Shown: piece by piece, positions 41,012 to 50,301 of the stretch
How the letters are laid out: the number at the start of each line of letters is the position of its first letter
How positions within the stretch are numbered: position 1 is the first letter of the stretch
DNA from: an uncultured cyanobacterium
Lineage (GTDB): Bacteria; Cyanobacteriota; Cyanobacteriia; Cyanobacteriales; FACHB-T130
NCBI GenBank assembly: GCA_936920195.1
Contig: CAKZHE010000060.1
Location: forward strand, 1 to 56,235
Direction: 5' to 3'
Length of the DNA stretch: 56,235 nt
The notes under the pieces: model-generated
What the model was told of the DNA's origin: nothing
The model's input: only the letters and a program-made list of their open reading frames with translations
The model's database searches: none
Position numbers and translations under genes: made by a program

Positions 41012-41734
41012 TTATTGCAGCCAATTAGGATTGTGTTCAAAATCCAACCACCTTTCGATGCGTTCTGTCTGTTCACCTGGAGGATTAACATCGGCAATAT
41101 AGTGCAATTGATAGCGTCCTGCCGGGGCATTTTGACCATTCCAATTAAAAGTAATTTCGCCACTTTTTAAATTAGGTGATTTTTGTTTTTCTACCACTGT
41201 GCCATTGTGAATAATTTCCCAAACTGGAAACTTGGCACGACTGGGTGTAAAGAAAACAAATTCATATTTTCCAGAAGTTTTTCCCAGAATTACTGGGGCA
41301 TAAACTTCTTGGGAACCAAAGCTAAAGTATGCCAAAGCCCGTAAGTTATTCGGAGGGATATTTTCTTTTTTCAGAATGTTGGTATCCCAAGTGAAAGTAA
41401 ATCGAGCATCTTCCAGAGACAGAGATGGTTCATCTAAAGAATAATATTGCTGCTGAGTTTTTGCCGATACTGCTAATGCTGGAGGATCGCTATTATTAAG
41501 GCGAGGAATTGTTAAAGTTAGGGAGTTACCGTAACTACCAATATTGCGAGTGGCAAAAGAAATTAATTCTAATTGATTGCCACTCACCTGTTCGCGCTTG
41601 ATCCCTTCACAACGGTTAGGGTTGGTGCGACGGATGTAGTCGGTAGAATTGGAGTTGCCTTCTGAACAGGCTTGAGCAGGTAGCTGGTTAGATAAAAGAA
41701 TCAGGGAACTAATCAGCAGTAGTTGATATTTCAT
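41012..41734 (-). CDS. Exported hypothetical protein
   Basis: A 240-residue protein with a signal peptide (MKYQLLLISSLILLSNQLPAQA, cleavage near residue 22). The mature part is predicted beta-rich, with VYAPVILGKTSGKYEFVFF and WNGQNAPAGRYQLHYIADV. The latter resembles strands of immunoglobulin-like or DUF928-type domains, but I cannot assign a family. It is expected in the periplasm. The TAA lies inside the target duplication of a MITE. It is 51 bases downstream of a TPR-protease gene on the same strand. Confidence 0.75.
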   Translation of the reverse strand: MKYQLLLISSLILLSNQLPAQACSEGNSNSTDYIRRTNPNRCEGIKREQVSGNQLELISFATRNIGSYGNSLTLTIPRLNNSDPPALAVSAKTQQQYYSLDEPSLSLEDARFTFTWDTNILKKENIPPNNLRALAYFSFGSQEVYAPVILGKTSGKYEFVFFTPSRAKFPVWEIIHNGTVVEKQKSPNLKSGEITFNWNGQNAPAGRYQLHYIADVNPPGEQTERIERWLDFEHNPNWLQ

Positions 41735-41785
41735 GGTAGATTTGAGGATTGTTAGGGTGAAAAACTAATGGCGATTTACGGCAAT

Positions 41786-43411
41786 TTATGGAATTCCCCA
41801 GGCTTGCATTTTTTCCATAATTGTATTGGTGGTATAGGCAAATCCTATTTCACCATTAGCTTCAGCTTCGACAATGATGCCCAAAAGTTTGTTTTCTGAG
41901 TTGATGATAGCACCACCAGAAGTGCCAGGAGAAATTGCTGATCCATAAATTTGGATCTGCTGATGGTTGTAACTGGCGATCTTACCATCTACCATCAACC
42001 AGGGAAGACCCCGCAGAGGATTGCCAATAGCTCTAATGGGCATTCCTCGACTAATCGGAGTATCTCCTATGGGCAAGGGTTGAATATCTTCAGGCAAATC
42101 GCCAATTACTTCTAGTACAGCCAGATCAATTTCGTCTTCAGGATTTGTCATGGCTAAAAGTTTAACTTTCCGCCCCATTCGTGATTTACCTTCGGGAGGA
42201 TTGCTAAAAAATTCTACTCGGATGTCTTTACCCATTTGATTAGATTGTTGGTCGTAAACTACATGGCGATTGGTAATAATTAAGGTGCGTTTTCCTTCTC
42301 GCTTAATGACAATTCCTGTGCCTCTTTCTGAGCCTTGTCTTTGTCGGCTAGAAAAATCAGCCACCACCAAAACTACTGGACGCAATATGGGCAGCAAATC
42401 ATCTTTGGGCAACCACGGTCTATCATCAGAAATTTCTCCTTGTTGTTTAATTTGTAAGGTTCGCATGGCTTCTTCTAAGTTGGTTCTAGCATAAACAAAG
42501 CCCGGATCGATGGTACTAGCTTGCTTAAACTCTGCAATGGCTTCTTCTAACTTGTCTTGTTGCCTGAAAATTATCCCAATCGCATTGTGGGCTAAAGCAT
42601 GAATTTTTCCTGAACGAGTGATATCATCGGACAAAGTTAATACTTTCTGATAGGCATTAATCGCTTCTGGCAATTTTCTTTGCTCGGATAGTGTCACCCC
42701 CAAATTGTAGTAAGCAATGGTAAGTTGCGGGTTAAGTTGAATCGCTTGTTGATATGCTACCAAGGCTTCATCTAATTTCTGCTGACTGGATAATACAATT
42801 CCCAAGTTATTGTAGGCGATCGCCAGTTTTGGGTCTAGTTCAATGGCTTTATGGTAAGCAATCACAGCTTCTTCTAGTTTTTTTTGGTCGTAGAGTACCA
42901 CTCCTAAGTTATTATAAGTATTGGCAAATTTAGGTTCTAGTTGAATTGCTTGGCGATAAGTTTTGACTGCTTCATCTAGTTTCTGTTGGCTACTCAGAAC
43001 AATGCCTAGATTGTAGTAAGCAATCATAAATTTGGGGTCTAGTTGGATGGCTTGGCGGTAAGCCACTGCTGCTGCTTCTAGTTGCCCTTGTTTATTTAAG
43101 ACATTGCCCAATCCGTTGTAAGCAATGACAAATTTGGGTTCTAATTGGATGGCTTGCTTGTAAGCTACCGCTGCGTCTGTTAGTTTCCCCTGCTTATACA
43201 GAATATTACCCAGTCCGTTGTAGGCGATCGCGTATTTCGGGTCACGATCAATAATTGTGCGCCAGATGGCTTCGGCTTTGGCATAGTCCTCCGCTGCTTG
43301 GGCGGTGTTAACTTGCTGTAGTAGTTGGTCAATACTTTGAGCAACTACTTTTTTAGGCGTAGTGGCCAAAGATATACTTAGTAGCAGCACCACTAATGTA
43401 GGAATCCTCAC
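41786..43411 (-). CDS. Exported TPR protein with trypsin-like serine protease domain (copy 2)
   Basis: A 541-residue protein. A signal peptide (about residues 1-24) is followed by about eight TPRs (about 28-315; units such as NLGIVLSSQQKLDEA and AIQLEPKFVIAYNGLGN). A trypsin-like protease domain covers about 360-541 with a full triad: H383 in TNRHVV, D429 in EIDLAVLEV and S498 in SPGTSGGAI. No PDZ domain is seen. It is expected to act in the periplasm, with the TPR arm choosing substrates. It is the tandem paralogue of the next gene upstream (43542-44858), with more repeats. Confidence 0.9.
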   Translation of the reverse strand: MRIPTLVVLLLSISLATTPKKVVAQSIDQLLQQVNTAQAAEDYAKAEAIWRTIIDRDPKYAIAYNGLGNILYKQGKLTDAAVAYKQAIQLEPKFVIAYNGLGNVLNKQGQLEAAAVAYRQAIQLDPKFMIAYYNLGIVLSSQQKLDEAVKTYRQAIQLEPKFANTYNNLGVVLYDQKKLEEAVIAYHKAIELDPKLAIAYNNLGIVLSSQQKLDEALVAYQQAIQLNPQLTIAYYNLGVTLSEQRKLPEAINAYQKVLTLSDDITRSGKIHALAHNAIGIIFRQQDKLEEAIAEFKQASTIDPGFVYARTNLEEAMRTLQIKQQGEISDDRPWLPKDDLLPILRPVVLVVADFSSRQRQGSERGTGIVIKREGKRTLIITNRHVVYDQQSNQMGKDIRVEFFSNPPEGKSRMGRKVKLLAMTNPEDEIDLAVLEVIGDLPEDIQPLPIGDTPISRGMPIRAIGNPLRGLPWLMVDGKIASYNHQQIQIYGSAISPGTSGGAIINSENKLLGIIVEAEANGEIGFAYTTNTIMEKMQAWGIP

Positions 43412-43541
43412 AATTTACCCTAATATAGAATCGAGACAGAAGCGATCATTACTAATTCTACATACATTAACGCAAATATTGAATAAAAAGATACTTAAAA
43501 AAATTAGCCTCCCTAGGGATTGGGTTAAAAGTGTTGAGTTT

Positions 43542-44858
43542 TCATTCAATCCCCAAGGCGTGCATTTTCTCGATGATAGTCTTGGTAGTATAGGCAAATC
43601 CCATATCACCATTAGCTTCCACGATGATGCCCACCAGTTGATTTTGTGAGTTGATGATGGCTCCGCCGGAACTACCAGGAGAAATCGCTCCGCCAGAAAT
43701 TTGGATCTGTTGATGGTTGTAACTACTGATCTTGCCATCTAGGGTAGACCAGGGAAGACCCCGCAGAGGATTAGCAATGGCAATCACAGGCATTCCTCGA
43801 CTAATGGGAGTATCGGCTATCGGTAAGGGTTGAATGTCTTCCGGCAAATCTCCAATTACTTCCAATACAGCTAGATCAATTCTGTCTTCAGGATTAGTCA
43901 TGGCTAGTAGTTTAGCTTTCCGCCTCATTCGTAATGTACCTTCAGGGGGATTGCTAAAAAATTCTACTCGGATATTTTTGCTAATTTGATTAGATTGTTG
44001 ATCGTAAACTACATGGCGATTGGTAATAATTAAGGTGCGATCGCCTTCTCGTTGAATGACAATTCCTGTGGCTTTTTCTGCTCCTTGTCTTTGTCGGCTA
44101 GAAAAATTAGCGACAATCAAAACTACTGGACGTAATATCGGTACAGAAGGATCATTTTCTGGCAACCAAGGGGTATCATCTAAAATTTCTCCTTGGGCTT
44201 GAATTTGCAGCGATCGCCTAGCTTCTTTTAAGTTATTTTGGGCATAGATGAAGTTAGGATCGATGCGAATAGCTTCTTCAAATTCAGGAATGGCTTCTTC
44301 TAACTGGTTTTGCTGCTTAAAGATCCCACCAATTGCATTATGGGCTAAAGCATGGATATTGACTGAAAGAATGAGATCGTTTGGTAAAGTTAATATTGTG
44401 CGATAGGCACTCATAGCTGCTGCTAATTCTCCTTGATCCAGTAGTGCTACTCCCAAACTATAGTAAGCCAGAGTAAATTTGGGGTTTAATTGAATTGCCC
44501 GATCGAAGGCGATCGCTGCATCTGCTAGTTTATTTTGCCTAGAAAGAACATAACCTAAAATATAAAATCCCAGCGCATTCTTAGAATTGAGTTGAGTAGA
44601 TTTTCGACAAGCCGCTACAGCATCATCTAGTTTGTCTTGATCGTCGAGGACATAACAAAGTTTGTAGTAAGCAAAGGCATTATTTGGTTCTAATTCAATA
44701 ATGTGACGATATAGAGCTTCTGCTTGGGCATATTTTCCAGCAAGGTAAGCCGCCTTACTTTGCTCAAAGAGTTGTTCGACACTTTCGGCAACTACCATCG
44801 TCGGTGTTGCTACTAGAGAGAAAGTTAATAAGAGTAATGCTAAGGCAGAGATTTTCAC
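43542..44858 (-). CDS. Exported TPR protein with trypsin-like serine protease domain (copy 1)
   Basis: A 438-residue paralogue of the protein at 41786-43411. Signal peptide about residues 1-24 (MKISALALLLLTFSLVATP). About five to six TPRs follow (AEALYRHIIELEPNNAFAYY, AAIAFDRAIQLNPKFTLAYY). The protease domain at about 255-438 has triad residues H282 (TNRHVV), D328 (IDLAVLEV) and S397 (SPGSSGGAI). The protease parts of the two paralogues are much more alike than their repeat parts, as expected after tandem duplication with change in TPR number. First gene of the minus-strand set; a strong hairpin lies about 90 bases ahead of it. Confidence 0.9.
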   Translation of the reverse strand: MKISALALLLLTFSLVATPTMVVAESVEQLFEQSKAAYLAGKYAQAEALYRHIIELEPNNAFAYYKLCYVLDDQDKLDDAVAACRKSTQLNSKNALGFYILGYVLSRQNKLADAAIAFDRAIQLNPKFTLAYYSLGVALLDQGELAAAMSAYRTILTLPNDLILSVNIHALAHNAIGGIFKQQNQLEEAIPEFEEAIRIDPNFIYAQNNLKEARRSLQIQAQGEILDDTPWLPENDPSVPILRPVVLIVANFSSRQRQGAEKATGIVIQREGDRTLIITNRHVVYDQQSNQISKNIRVEFFSNPPEGTLRMRRKAKLLAMTNPEDRIDLAVLEVIGDLPEDIQPLPIADTPISRGMPVIAIANPLRGLPWSTLDGKISSYNHQQIQISGGAISPGSSGGAIINSQNQLVGIIVEANGDMGFAYTTKTIIEKMHALGIE

Positions 44859-44945
44859 CAGTTACCTCAAGATCAAGTTGAGCAAATTAAATATCCCACA
44901 TTTTCCACCAAATGTAACATAACTGGAGTTTAGACTAAGAAGAAG

Positions 44946-44968
44946 CGCCCCAGTTCCTCACTGGGGCG
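44946..44968. other. Hairpin upstream of TPR-protease gene
   Basis: Perfect arms CGCCCCAG and CTGGGGCG with a 7-base loop, followed on the plus strand by AAAAAA. On the minus strand, the direction of the gene starting at 44858, the T run precedes the stem, so it is not a standard terminator there. It lies in the presumed leader or promoter region of the protease gene. Confidence 0.6.
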
Positions 44969-45061
44969 AAAAAATCAATTAAACTCGGAACAAAAATGTG
45001 ATTTCGAGGGTAAGAGATTTAATTTTCATAATGTGTCAGCGATCGCGCTAATAATAAAGTA

Positions 45062-45187
45062 TATAGCGCGTCTCAATGAGTTGTGCAATTCCGTAGGGGC
45101 AATCCCCCCGTGGTTGCCCCGATGTGTAGGGGTAGGCACGGGGGCGCTACCCCTACAGATTTACATAAATGATTCAGACGCGCTATA
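45062..45187. mobile_element. MITE, TATAGCGCGTCT ends, best-preserved copy
   Basis: A 126-base element with ends TATAGCGCGTCTCAAT and ATTCAGACGCGCTATA (one mismatch). The core contains two palindromes, GGGGCAATCCCCCCGTGG and GTAGGGGTAGGCACGGGGGC. Copies at 30187-30303 and 51332 onwards share most of this sequence. TA at both borders would fit TA-target insertion, but the exact duplication cannot be separated from the ends. Confidence 0.85.
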
Positions 45188-45228
45188 TCTCAGTAGAGAC
45201 GTTCCACCGGAACGTCTCTACATTGAGA
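45188..45228. repeat. Hairpin GAGACGTTCC/GGAACGTCTC
   Basis: Arms GTAGAGACGTTCC and GGAACGTCTCTAC pair perfectly around ACC, with outer TCTCA/TTGAGA. The core is the same palindrome as inside the element at 14937-15041. It lies five bases past the stop of the tubulin-like gene and could stabilise the 3' end of its mRNA. Confidence 0.8.
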
Positions 45229-45233
45229 TCTAG

Positions 45234-48200
45234 TCAAGTCATTTGCAAAAGTTTCGTACCGCAATTGGAACAGAACTTGGAATTGGCAGGATTTTTAGTT
45301 CCGCAACTGGTACAAAAAACCGATACGCGGACATTATTTCCTCCACCGTTACCGTCTAAAACTGTCGGCGCTTGGACAACACTATCTTGTACAGGTGCTG
45401 GTGGGGTGGTAACATCTGGAACGCCGCCAACATTGAGCTTGTATTTAGCAATAATCTCCAGAATGATTCGGTACTCTCGCTTGTAACTAAAACTATCTTT
45501 GCCGCCTTCTTTGGCTAATTCAATTTCCCGCTGCTGAAGATAAGTAGTTAATTGGGTGTAGAGCGATCGCTTTTGTTCTTCTGTTTCCGATGCGGCTAGT
45601 TTAGCATTAACTTGGCGCTGAATTTCTTCTCGGTCATTCCGACAAGCAGGAATTTCTAAAACTTGGACAGTTTCTTCCCAACTAGCTGCCAAATCCACAT
45701 CTTCTGAACCGATGGCGTTGCGGCGAGTGTAGCGGACTAAAGTTTCTTTTAAAGCCCGATTTTCCTCAACTCGCAACACTCCTAAAGCTCTCGCCTGCAA
45801 TACTAAATTAAAGACTTCGGGATTTTCTGGGAAAATGTCCCAAAATGGGGGATCTTTTTGAATGTGAACGGGAATCGGTAAATCGCGATTTTCCCCTCGC
45901 AATCTGGCTCGTTTCGCCTCAATTGTTTGTCCCTGCCAATCTTGATAGGATTGCCGTAAATCTGGCATTCCATCAATACAACGGAGAGAAAAACCACCAA
46001 TTTCTTGGACAAAAACTAGGCGGTGTTGTTCTGCCGTTCCTAAAGGGGAAATGGCATCTTCGCTACCAATAAATTCCTGCACCAAAGGAATAATTTTTTG
46101 CGCCGCTGGATTGACAGTATTCCGTCCGCCAATAATAGCAAACTTGATATTCAGCGCTGGAGTAAATCCGGCATCTTGCCCTGCCAAAACGTTCCGAGAA
46201 AGCAAAATTAACGGCTTGGATTTTTGGTAGGCAATGCGAATATTGTTGACTACTTCATCCTGGTTATTCTGGAAGAGTTTAAATAGGCGATCGCCTGCTG
46301 CCAATTCCCGTTTTAGAATACTACTGTCAGGGGCTTTTTCTACAGCGATATGGGTTTTATTGGCGACAATGGCAGTAAAATCATCTTCTTTGACATCTGC
46401 CAATTGCGTCAAATCAAATAATTGCATCACTTCGCCAGCGGTGCGATTTTCTTTCCACAGGGGACTAGCTTCCTTGAGAATGTCCTCGGACAAAGTGCTA
46501 CAAATTTGATTCATTCCCAATTCATAGCGGCTCTTACTACCTTCATTGGCTCCCGCCAGTTGTTCAATTAAATCCTGATACAGACTGTTGATTTCTTGCC
46601 TGTCAAAAATTTTCAATCCGTTGATAAATAGGGCATCTGCGCTATCAATTTGACGATCTGCTAGTTGTTTGAAATTATCTCTAAACTGGCGCAATTTTTG
46701 ATTTAAGCGATTTAACCGCCGTTCCAAAAGTTCCAAATGTTCCTGCATTCTGGCAATTACATCCAAGCCCAAAAATCTAGCTTTTCGCTGGATAATTGCT
46801 GCCAAACTGCCTTCCAAACCTTGTAAAGCGTCGGCAGCATATTCTTCCATTTTGGCTTGTTTGGTAATCCCAAAGGAAGACTTGAAATGAGTAATATCTT
46901 GTAAAGCCTTTTCATACTGCTGGCGACGATTCACCTCATTGGGTTGCCAAACCTTCTCGGCTTCCCGGCGAAACTTCTCGGCGGCATTGGTAAACAGTTG
47001 GCGCACTGCCACCACAAAGGCATCTGCAAATTTTAATCCGCGAGTGCGATCGCTGACAATCCGATAAAATTCTTCTTCTAGTGCCTTTCGGCCTCGGATA
47101 ATCATTTGATTGCGATTATCATACATTTTTTGCAGAAAGTCGCCGTGAACTCGTTCATCAGGACTTAATTCATTTAAATGTAGGGAAATGTACTCTTCCA
47201 CCTTCGGTTGCAGATAACCATCCACAAATTTGAGAATTTTTCCCGTCTCTGCTCCCAAAATATTTAAACTTTGCTGGGTAGACTGCAATAAATTATCCTT
47301 GGCAATTTCGTTGCGAATTTCATTCACCCAGTTAGAAATCACCCCCACATAGGGTTTATCCCCTGCCGAAGAAACATCTGCCAGCAATTCCGCATCCGTT
47401 AGCCGCATCCGCTTCAAAATATCGGTTTGTACCAAATCCATGATTTGCGGCGGCAACTGCACCGATTCATTTAACCACCAATTGATAAAATCCGTCGCCA
47501 ATCGATTCGATAAAGAGGTGCGAATTTGAGCAATGGGAATTTCAATGGTAGCAAGTCCAAAACTCATAAAGTTCTTGGGATAGCCTCTTCCCCCTGGGTC
47601 TTGCGCTGCCCAAGCTGACTTGATATTATCTCGAATGGAGCGTTTATGGGGCGAGAAGTCCGAAGTCAAATCCAGAAAGATATTTTGACCAATCATTTCC
47701 CGAATCTGATCTAACTTAAATTCCCCTTCGCCATTTTTCGTTCCGACTAAATAGGTAAAATCAAAAGGCGCTTGTTGAGTGCGAATACCATCCAGAGATT
47801 GATTGCTAAATTGGGCCTGATATTCCGTCCGATAATCGGAAAAATAACTCAATTCCATCAATGCTGCATAGCCATTTGCCAAAACGCGATCGCCCACATT
47901 CATCCCCGCAAAGGCGTTCGGCATGGGTACAATGGCTGTAACCAGAGGACTAGCTTCGCCTCTCACCCAATGTCTGATGGCATAACCCAAATCAATCAGC
48001 ATTCCGCTGCCAGTACCGCCAGAAATTGAACCCGTGACAAAGACATTCAACCCGGTACTACTAACTTTAATTCCATAGCGATCCAGCATGAAATTTTCAC
48101 GGCCTTTAATTCTTTTTGCCGCTTCATTAAATTTCTGCTGAATGGCGTGATAGTTACAGAAAAAAGCAAACCTGCCACAAGCTCGAATTTGTCCCGCTCC

Positions 48201-48539
48201 CGCTTCCAATGCTCCTAAATTCCGTTCCAATTCCCTTGGAAACCACTGGTTAATCCAAGGGAAATTGCCCATATCTGCTACCATATTTCGGGCTTCTTTC
48301 CCAGTCACACTTGCCCAATGTTTCTCATTATCTTTAAAAGCAGAACCCGCTGCTTCCGGATTGCTAACCTTATAATCTCGGTCAGTATCAATCACCAAAA
48401 AACTAATTAAGGGAAAATTCTTTAAATCGCCATAGGTTTCTTCTACCAAACGGCGCACTCGCGATAAAACTTCGTGTCCAGTACCGCCAATCCCCACTAA
48501 AATCGTGGGAACCATACTTTTTTCTTCTACCGCTGCCAT
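45234..48539 (-). CDS. Tubulin/FtsZ-superfamily GTPase-like protein with C-terminal zinc ribbon
   Basis: A 1101-residue protein of the tubulin-like (Tubulin_2 type) family. The N-terminus has VGIGGTGHEVLSRV (about residues 15-28) and SFLVIDTDRDY. The tubulin/FtsZ signature loop is GSISGGTGSGM at about 170-180 (GGTGSG 174-179). A long helical, partly coiled-coil region spans about 420-700, and a further mixed region runs to about 1000. The last 30 residues are a zinc ribbon with two CxxC pairs (CTSCG, CSNCG). It probably binds GTP and may polymerise. It is 40 bases downstream of the membrane vWA gene, so they form an operon. Length far exceeds FtsZ (about 400). Confidence 0.87.
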   Translation of the reverse strand: MAAVEEKSMVPTILVGIGGTGHEVLSRVRRLVEETYGDLKNFPLISFLVIDTDRDYKVSNPEAAGSAFKDNEKHWASVTGKEARNMVADMGNFPWINQWFPRELERNLGALEAGAGQIRACGRFAFFCNYHAIQQKFNEAAKRIKGRENFMLDRYGIKVSSTGLNVFVTGSISGGTGSGMLIDLGYAIRHWVRGEASPLVTAIVPMPNAFAGMNVGDRVLANGYAALMELSYFSDYRTEYQAQFSNQSLDGIRTQQAPFDFTYLVGTKNGEGEFKLDQIREMIGQNIFLDLTSDFSPHKRSIRDNIKSAWAAQDPGGRGYPKNFMSFGLATIEIPIAQIRTSLSNRLATDFINWWLNESVQLPPQIMDLVQTDILKRMRLTDAELLADVSSAGDKPYVGVISNWVNEIRNEIAKDNLLQSTQQSLNILGAETGKILKFVDGYLQPKVEEYISLHLNELSPDERVHGDFLQKMYDNRNQMIIRGRKALEEEFYRIVSDRTRGLKFADAFVVAVRQLFTNAAEKFRREAEKVWQPNEVNRRQQYEKALQDITHFKSSFGITKQAKMEEYAADALQGLEGSLAAIIQRKARFLGLDVIARMQEHLELLERRLNRLNQKLRQFRDNFKQLADRQIDSADALFINGLKIFDRQEINSLYQDLIEQLAGANEGSKSRYELGMNQICSTLSEDILKEASPLWKENRTAGEVMQLFDLTQLADVKEDDFTAIVANKTHIAVEKAPDSSILKRELAAGDRLFKLFQNNQDEVVNNIRIAYQKSKPLILLSRNVLAGQDAGFTPALNIKFAIIGGRNTVNPAAQKIIPLVQEFIGSEDAISPLGTAEQHRLVFVQEIGGFSLRCIDGMPDLRQSYQDWQGQTIEAKRARLRGENRDLPIPVHIQKDPPFWDIFPENPEVFNLVLQARALGVLRVEENRALKETLVRYTRRNAIGSEDVDLAASWEETVQVLEIPACRNDREEIQRQVNAKLAASETEEQKRSLYTQLTTYLQQREIELAKEGGKDSFSYKREYRIILEIIAKYKLNVGGVPDVTTPPAPVQDSVVQAPTVLDGNGGGNNVRVSVFCTSCGTKNPANSKFCSNCGTKLLQMT

Positions 48540-48579
48540 AATTCTTTCCTCGTAATGGTTTTTAGAAAAAGCAAATTAA

Positions 48580-49485
48580 TTAACAAGCTGAGAAAAAGGG
48601 CAAATCCAGCAACTTCAAAATTTGCCAAATTAAAATTGGCGTTAACACGCTCCAAAACAAAGCATTACCTAAAGATAATTGCCCTGCCAAGGGCATTTCC
48701 AACCTCATTAAACCTTGGAATATCCATCGATCTAGGGGCAGAGTTAGCGTCCACATCAAAGCTATCCAAGCCGCCCCTAGCCAAAGCACAATCCACTTAA
48801 TATTGGTATTAACTTTGGCAAAAAACTCCTTAGTAAAGAAGTTTTCCAGACGGTCTTTTGCGCCAGCAATATAAATCCCATTAGTCGTTAATGCCGCTAA
48901 TTTCAGTTCGGGAGCTTCTGCACCAACAATGATCGAGTTAAGCCGAACTTTTTGGGCAACTGCATTCACTACCACTGGGGGAGATACATTCCCCGCCCCA
49001 TCGGTAACTAATAGTAAATCCCGACAATAGTTGGGAATACTGCTGAGAGCTTCTGTCCCTTTCTGAATAGCTAAATTTAGGTCAGTGGTATTGCTAATTA
49101 TTTGTTGAGGTAAGTCGCGATTTTGCAATGCTTGAGTTAATTCAGCCTCGATTTGTTTGCCATCAGTATTAAAGGAATTGGTTAAAGGTCGAATTGCCCC
49201 ACCAAAGCCAAAAATTTGGACTTGGTTGGGACTTCCCAGCTGGTTATTTCGTTGCAAATAGGAACGCACAGCCTGTATTTCCCGCTCCATCACCGTACCA
49301 GGAGCGTTGAAAGCTTGGGGCGCATAGGTACTATTACTCAAATCAAGGGCGATCGCTACGGCTACATTTGGTCTACCAAGACCTAATACCCAGAATAACG
49401 CTGCAGCAACTAAACAAGCTGCCAAAAACATCAGCGGGATTTGGAAAAGTGGATAAAACCACAAACTGCGAAGATGGCGGGTCAC
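48580..49485 (-). CDS. Membrane-anchored vWA-domain protein
   Basis: A 301-residue protein. One membrane helix near the N-terminus (about 14-36). A von Willebrand factor A domain follows with a MIDAS-like motif D48-L-S-N-S52 in ALDLSNS, a Thr/Asp near TTDLNLAIQKG and a later Asp in LLLVTDGAG. Two more membrane helices lie at the C-terminus (about 225-245 and 270-290). vWA domains bind partners through a metal ion. Directly upstream of the tubulin-like gene on the same strand, it may anchor that protein to the membrane; this is inference. Confidence 0.87.
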   Translation of the reverse strand: MTRHLRSLWFYPLFQIPLMFLAACLVAAALFWVLGLGRPNVAVAIALDLSNSTYAPQAFNAPGTVMEREIQAVRSYLQRNNQLGSPNQVQIFGFGGAIRPLTNSFNTDGKQIEAELTQALQNRDLPQQIISNTTDLNLAIQKGTEALSSIPNYCRDLLLVTDGAGNVSPPVVVNAVAQKVRLNSIIVGAEAPELKLAALTTNGIYIAGAKDRLENFFTKEFFAKVNTNIKWIVLWLGAAWIALMWTLTLPLDRWIFQGLMRLEMPLAGQLSLGNALFWSVLTPILIWQILKLLDLPFFSAC

Positions 49486-49631
49486 TCACACCTCTAAAAT
49501 TACAATATCTGCTCTGACTATATTTTGGCAGAAGCGATCGCGATTCTCTGTATCTTGCTACGGTAGGAGAACATCTGTTTACGCAAAAAATAGCAGCACG
49601 ATCGCTACTTTTTTCTTGGTTTTAACCATTC

Positions 49632-50147
49632 TTATTGAAAATCCAAACTTGTCGCTTTGCCTGCGTGGACTAAGGCTAGTTGTTCGTAGTGATGAGCGTG
49701 TTCTATCAGTTGCGCCGCTTGTTCTGCGGACACCTCCCGCATCCACTTCCCCGGAACTCCAGTAACGAGCGATCGCGCTGGAATATCCTTAGTCACCACT
49801 GCACCCGCTCCTACAATACTACCAGTCCCCACCCGCACCCCATTTAAAATTATCGCTCCAATCCCAATTAAACATCCCCGTTCAATATAAGCCGAATGGA
49901 CAACCGCCCGATGACCAACCGTGACGCAATCCTCTAAAATAGTTGGTGCGCCCAAATCGCAGTGTAGAACTGCCCCATCTTGAATATTCGTTTGCGCCCC
50001 AATCTCAATCCGCTCCAAATCACCCCGCACCACTGCCCCATACCAAATACTGACTCCAGCCGCCAGTTGTACCCTGCCCATGACTGTAGCATTGGGCGCA
50101 ACAAAAGCAGTTAATGACAAATCTATTTCAGGCCAAAAAGAATTCAT
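49632..50147 (-). CDS. Gamma carbonic anhydrase-family protein
   Basis: A 171-residue left-handed beta-helix protein. Hexapeptide repeats run from about residue 15 to 130 (APNATVMGRVQLAAGVSIW, IGAQTNIQDGAVLHC, ILEDCVTVGHRAVVHSA, GVRVGTGSIVGAGAVVTKDIP). The three zinc-binding His positions of the family are filled: His in VLHCD and the two His of VGHRAVVH. The closing GVPGKWMRE is typical. Cyanobacterial members may be active carbonic anhydrases or acyltransferase-like; this one lacks the long CcmM extension. It interrupts the tubulin-like/PP2C neighbourhood and may be an unrelated resident. Confidence 0.88.
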   Translation of the reverse strand: MNSFWPEIDLSLTAFVAPNATVMGRVQLAAGVSIWYGAVVRGDLERIEIGAQTNIQDGAVLHCDLGAPTILEDCVTVGHRAVVHSAYIERGCLIGIGAIILNGVRVGTGSIVGAGAVVTKDIPARSLVTGVPGKWMREVSAEQAAQLIEHAHHYEQLALVHAGKATSLDFQ

Positions 50148-50301
50148 ATTGACTCAAAGCTTTACCCATTAGGGGATGTCAAAGATTATAATATAGCCAC
50201 TAAGGGCAATATCAGCAGAGATTTCGCGCCCTACTTCATTGAGGGGCTTCACCCTCTGAGTTCATCTCCACAGATCGTTTCCCATCTGGACAATCTACTT
50301 A

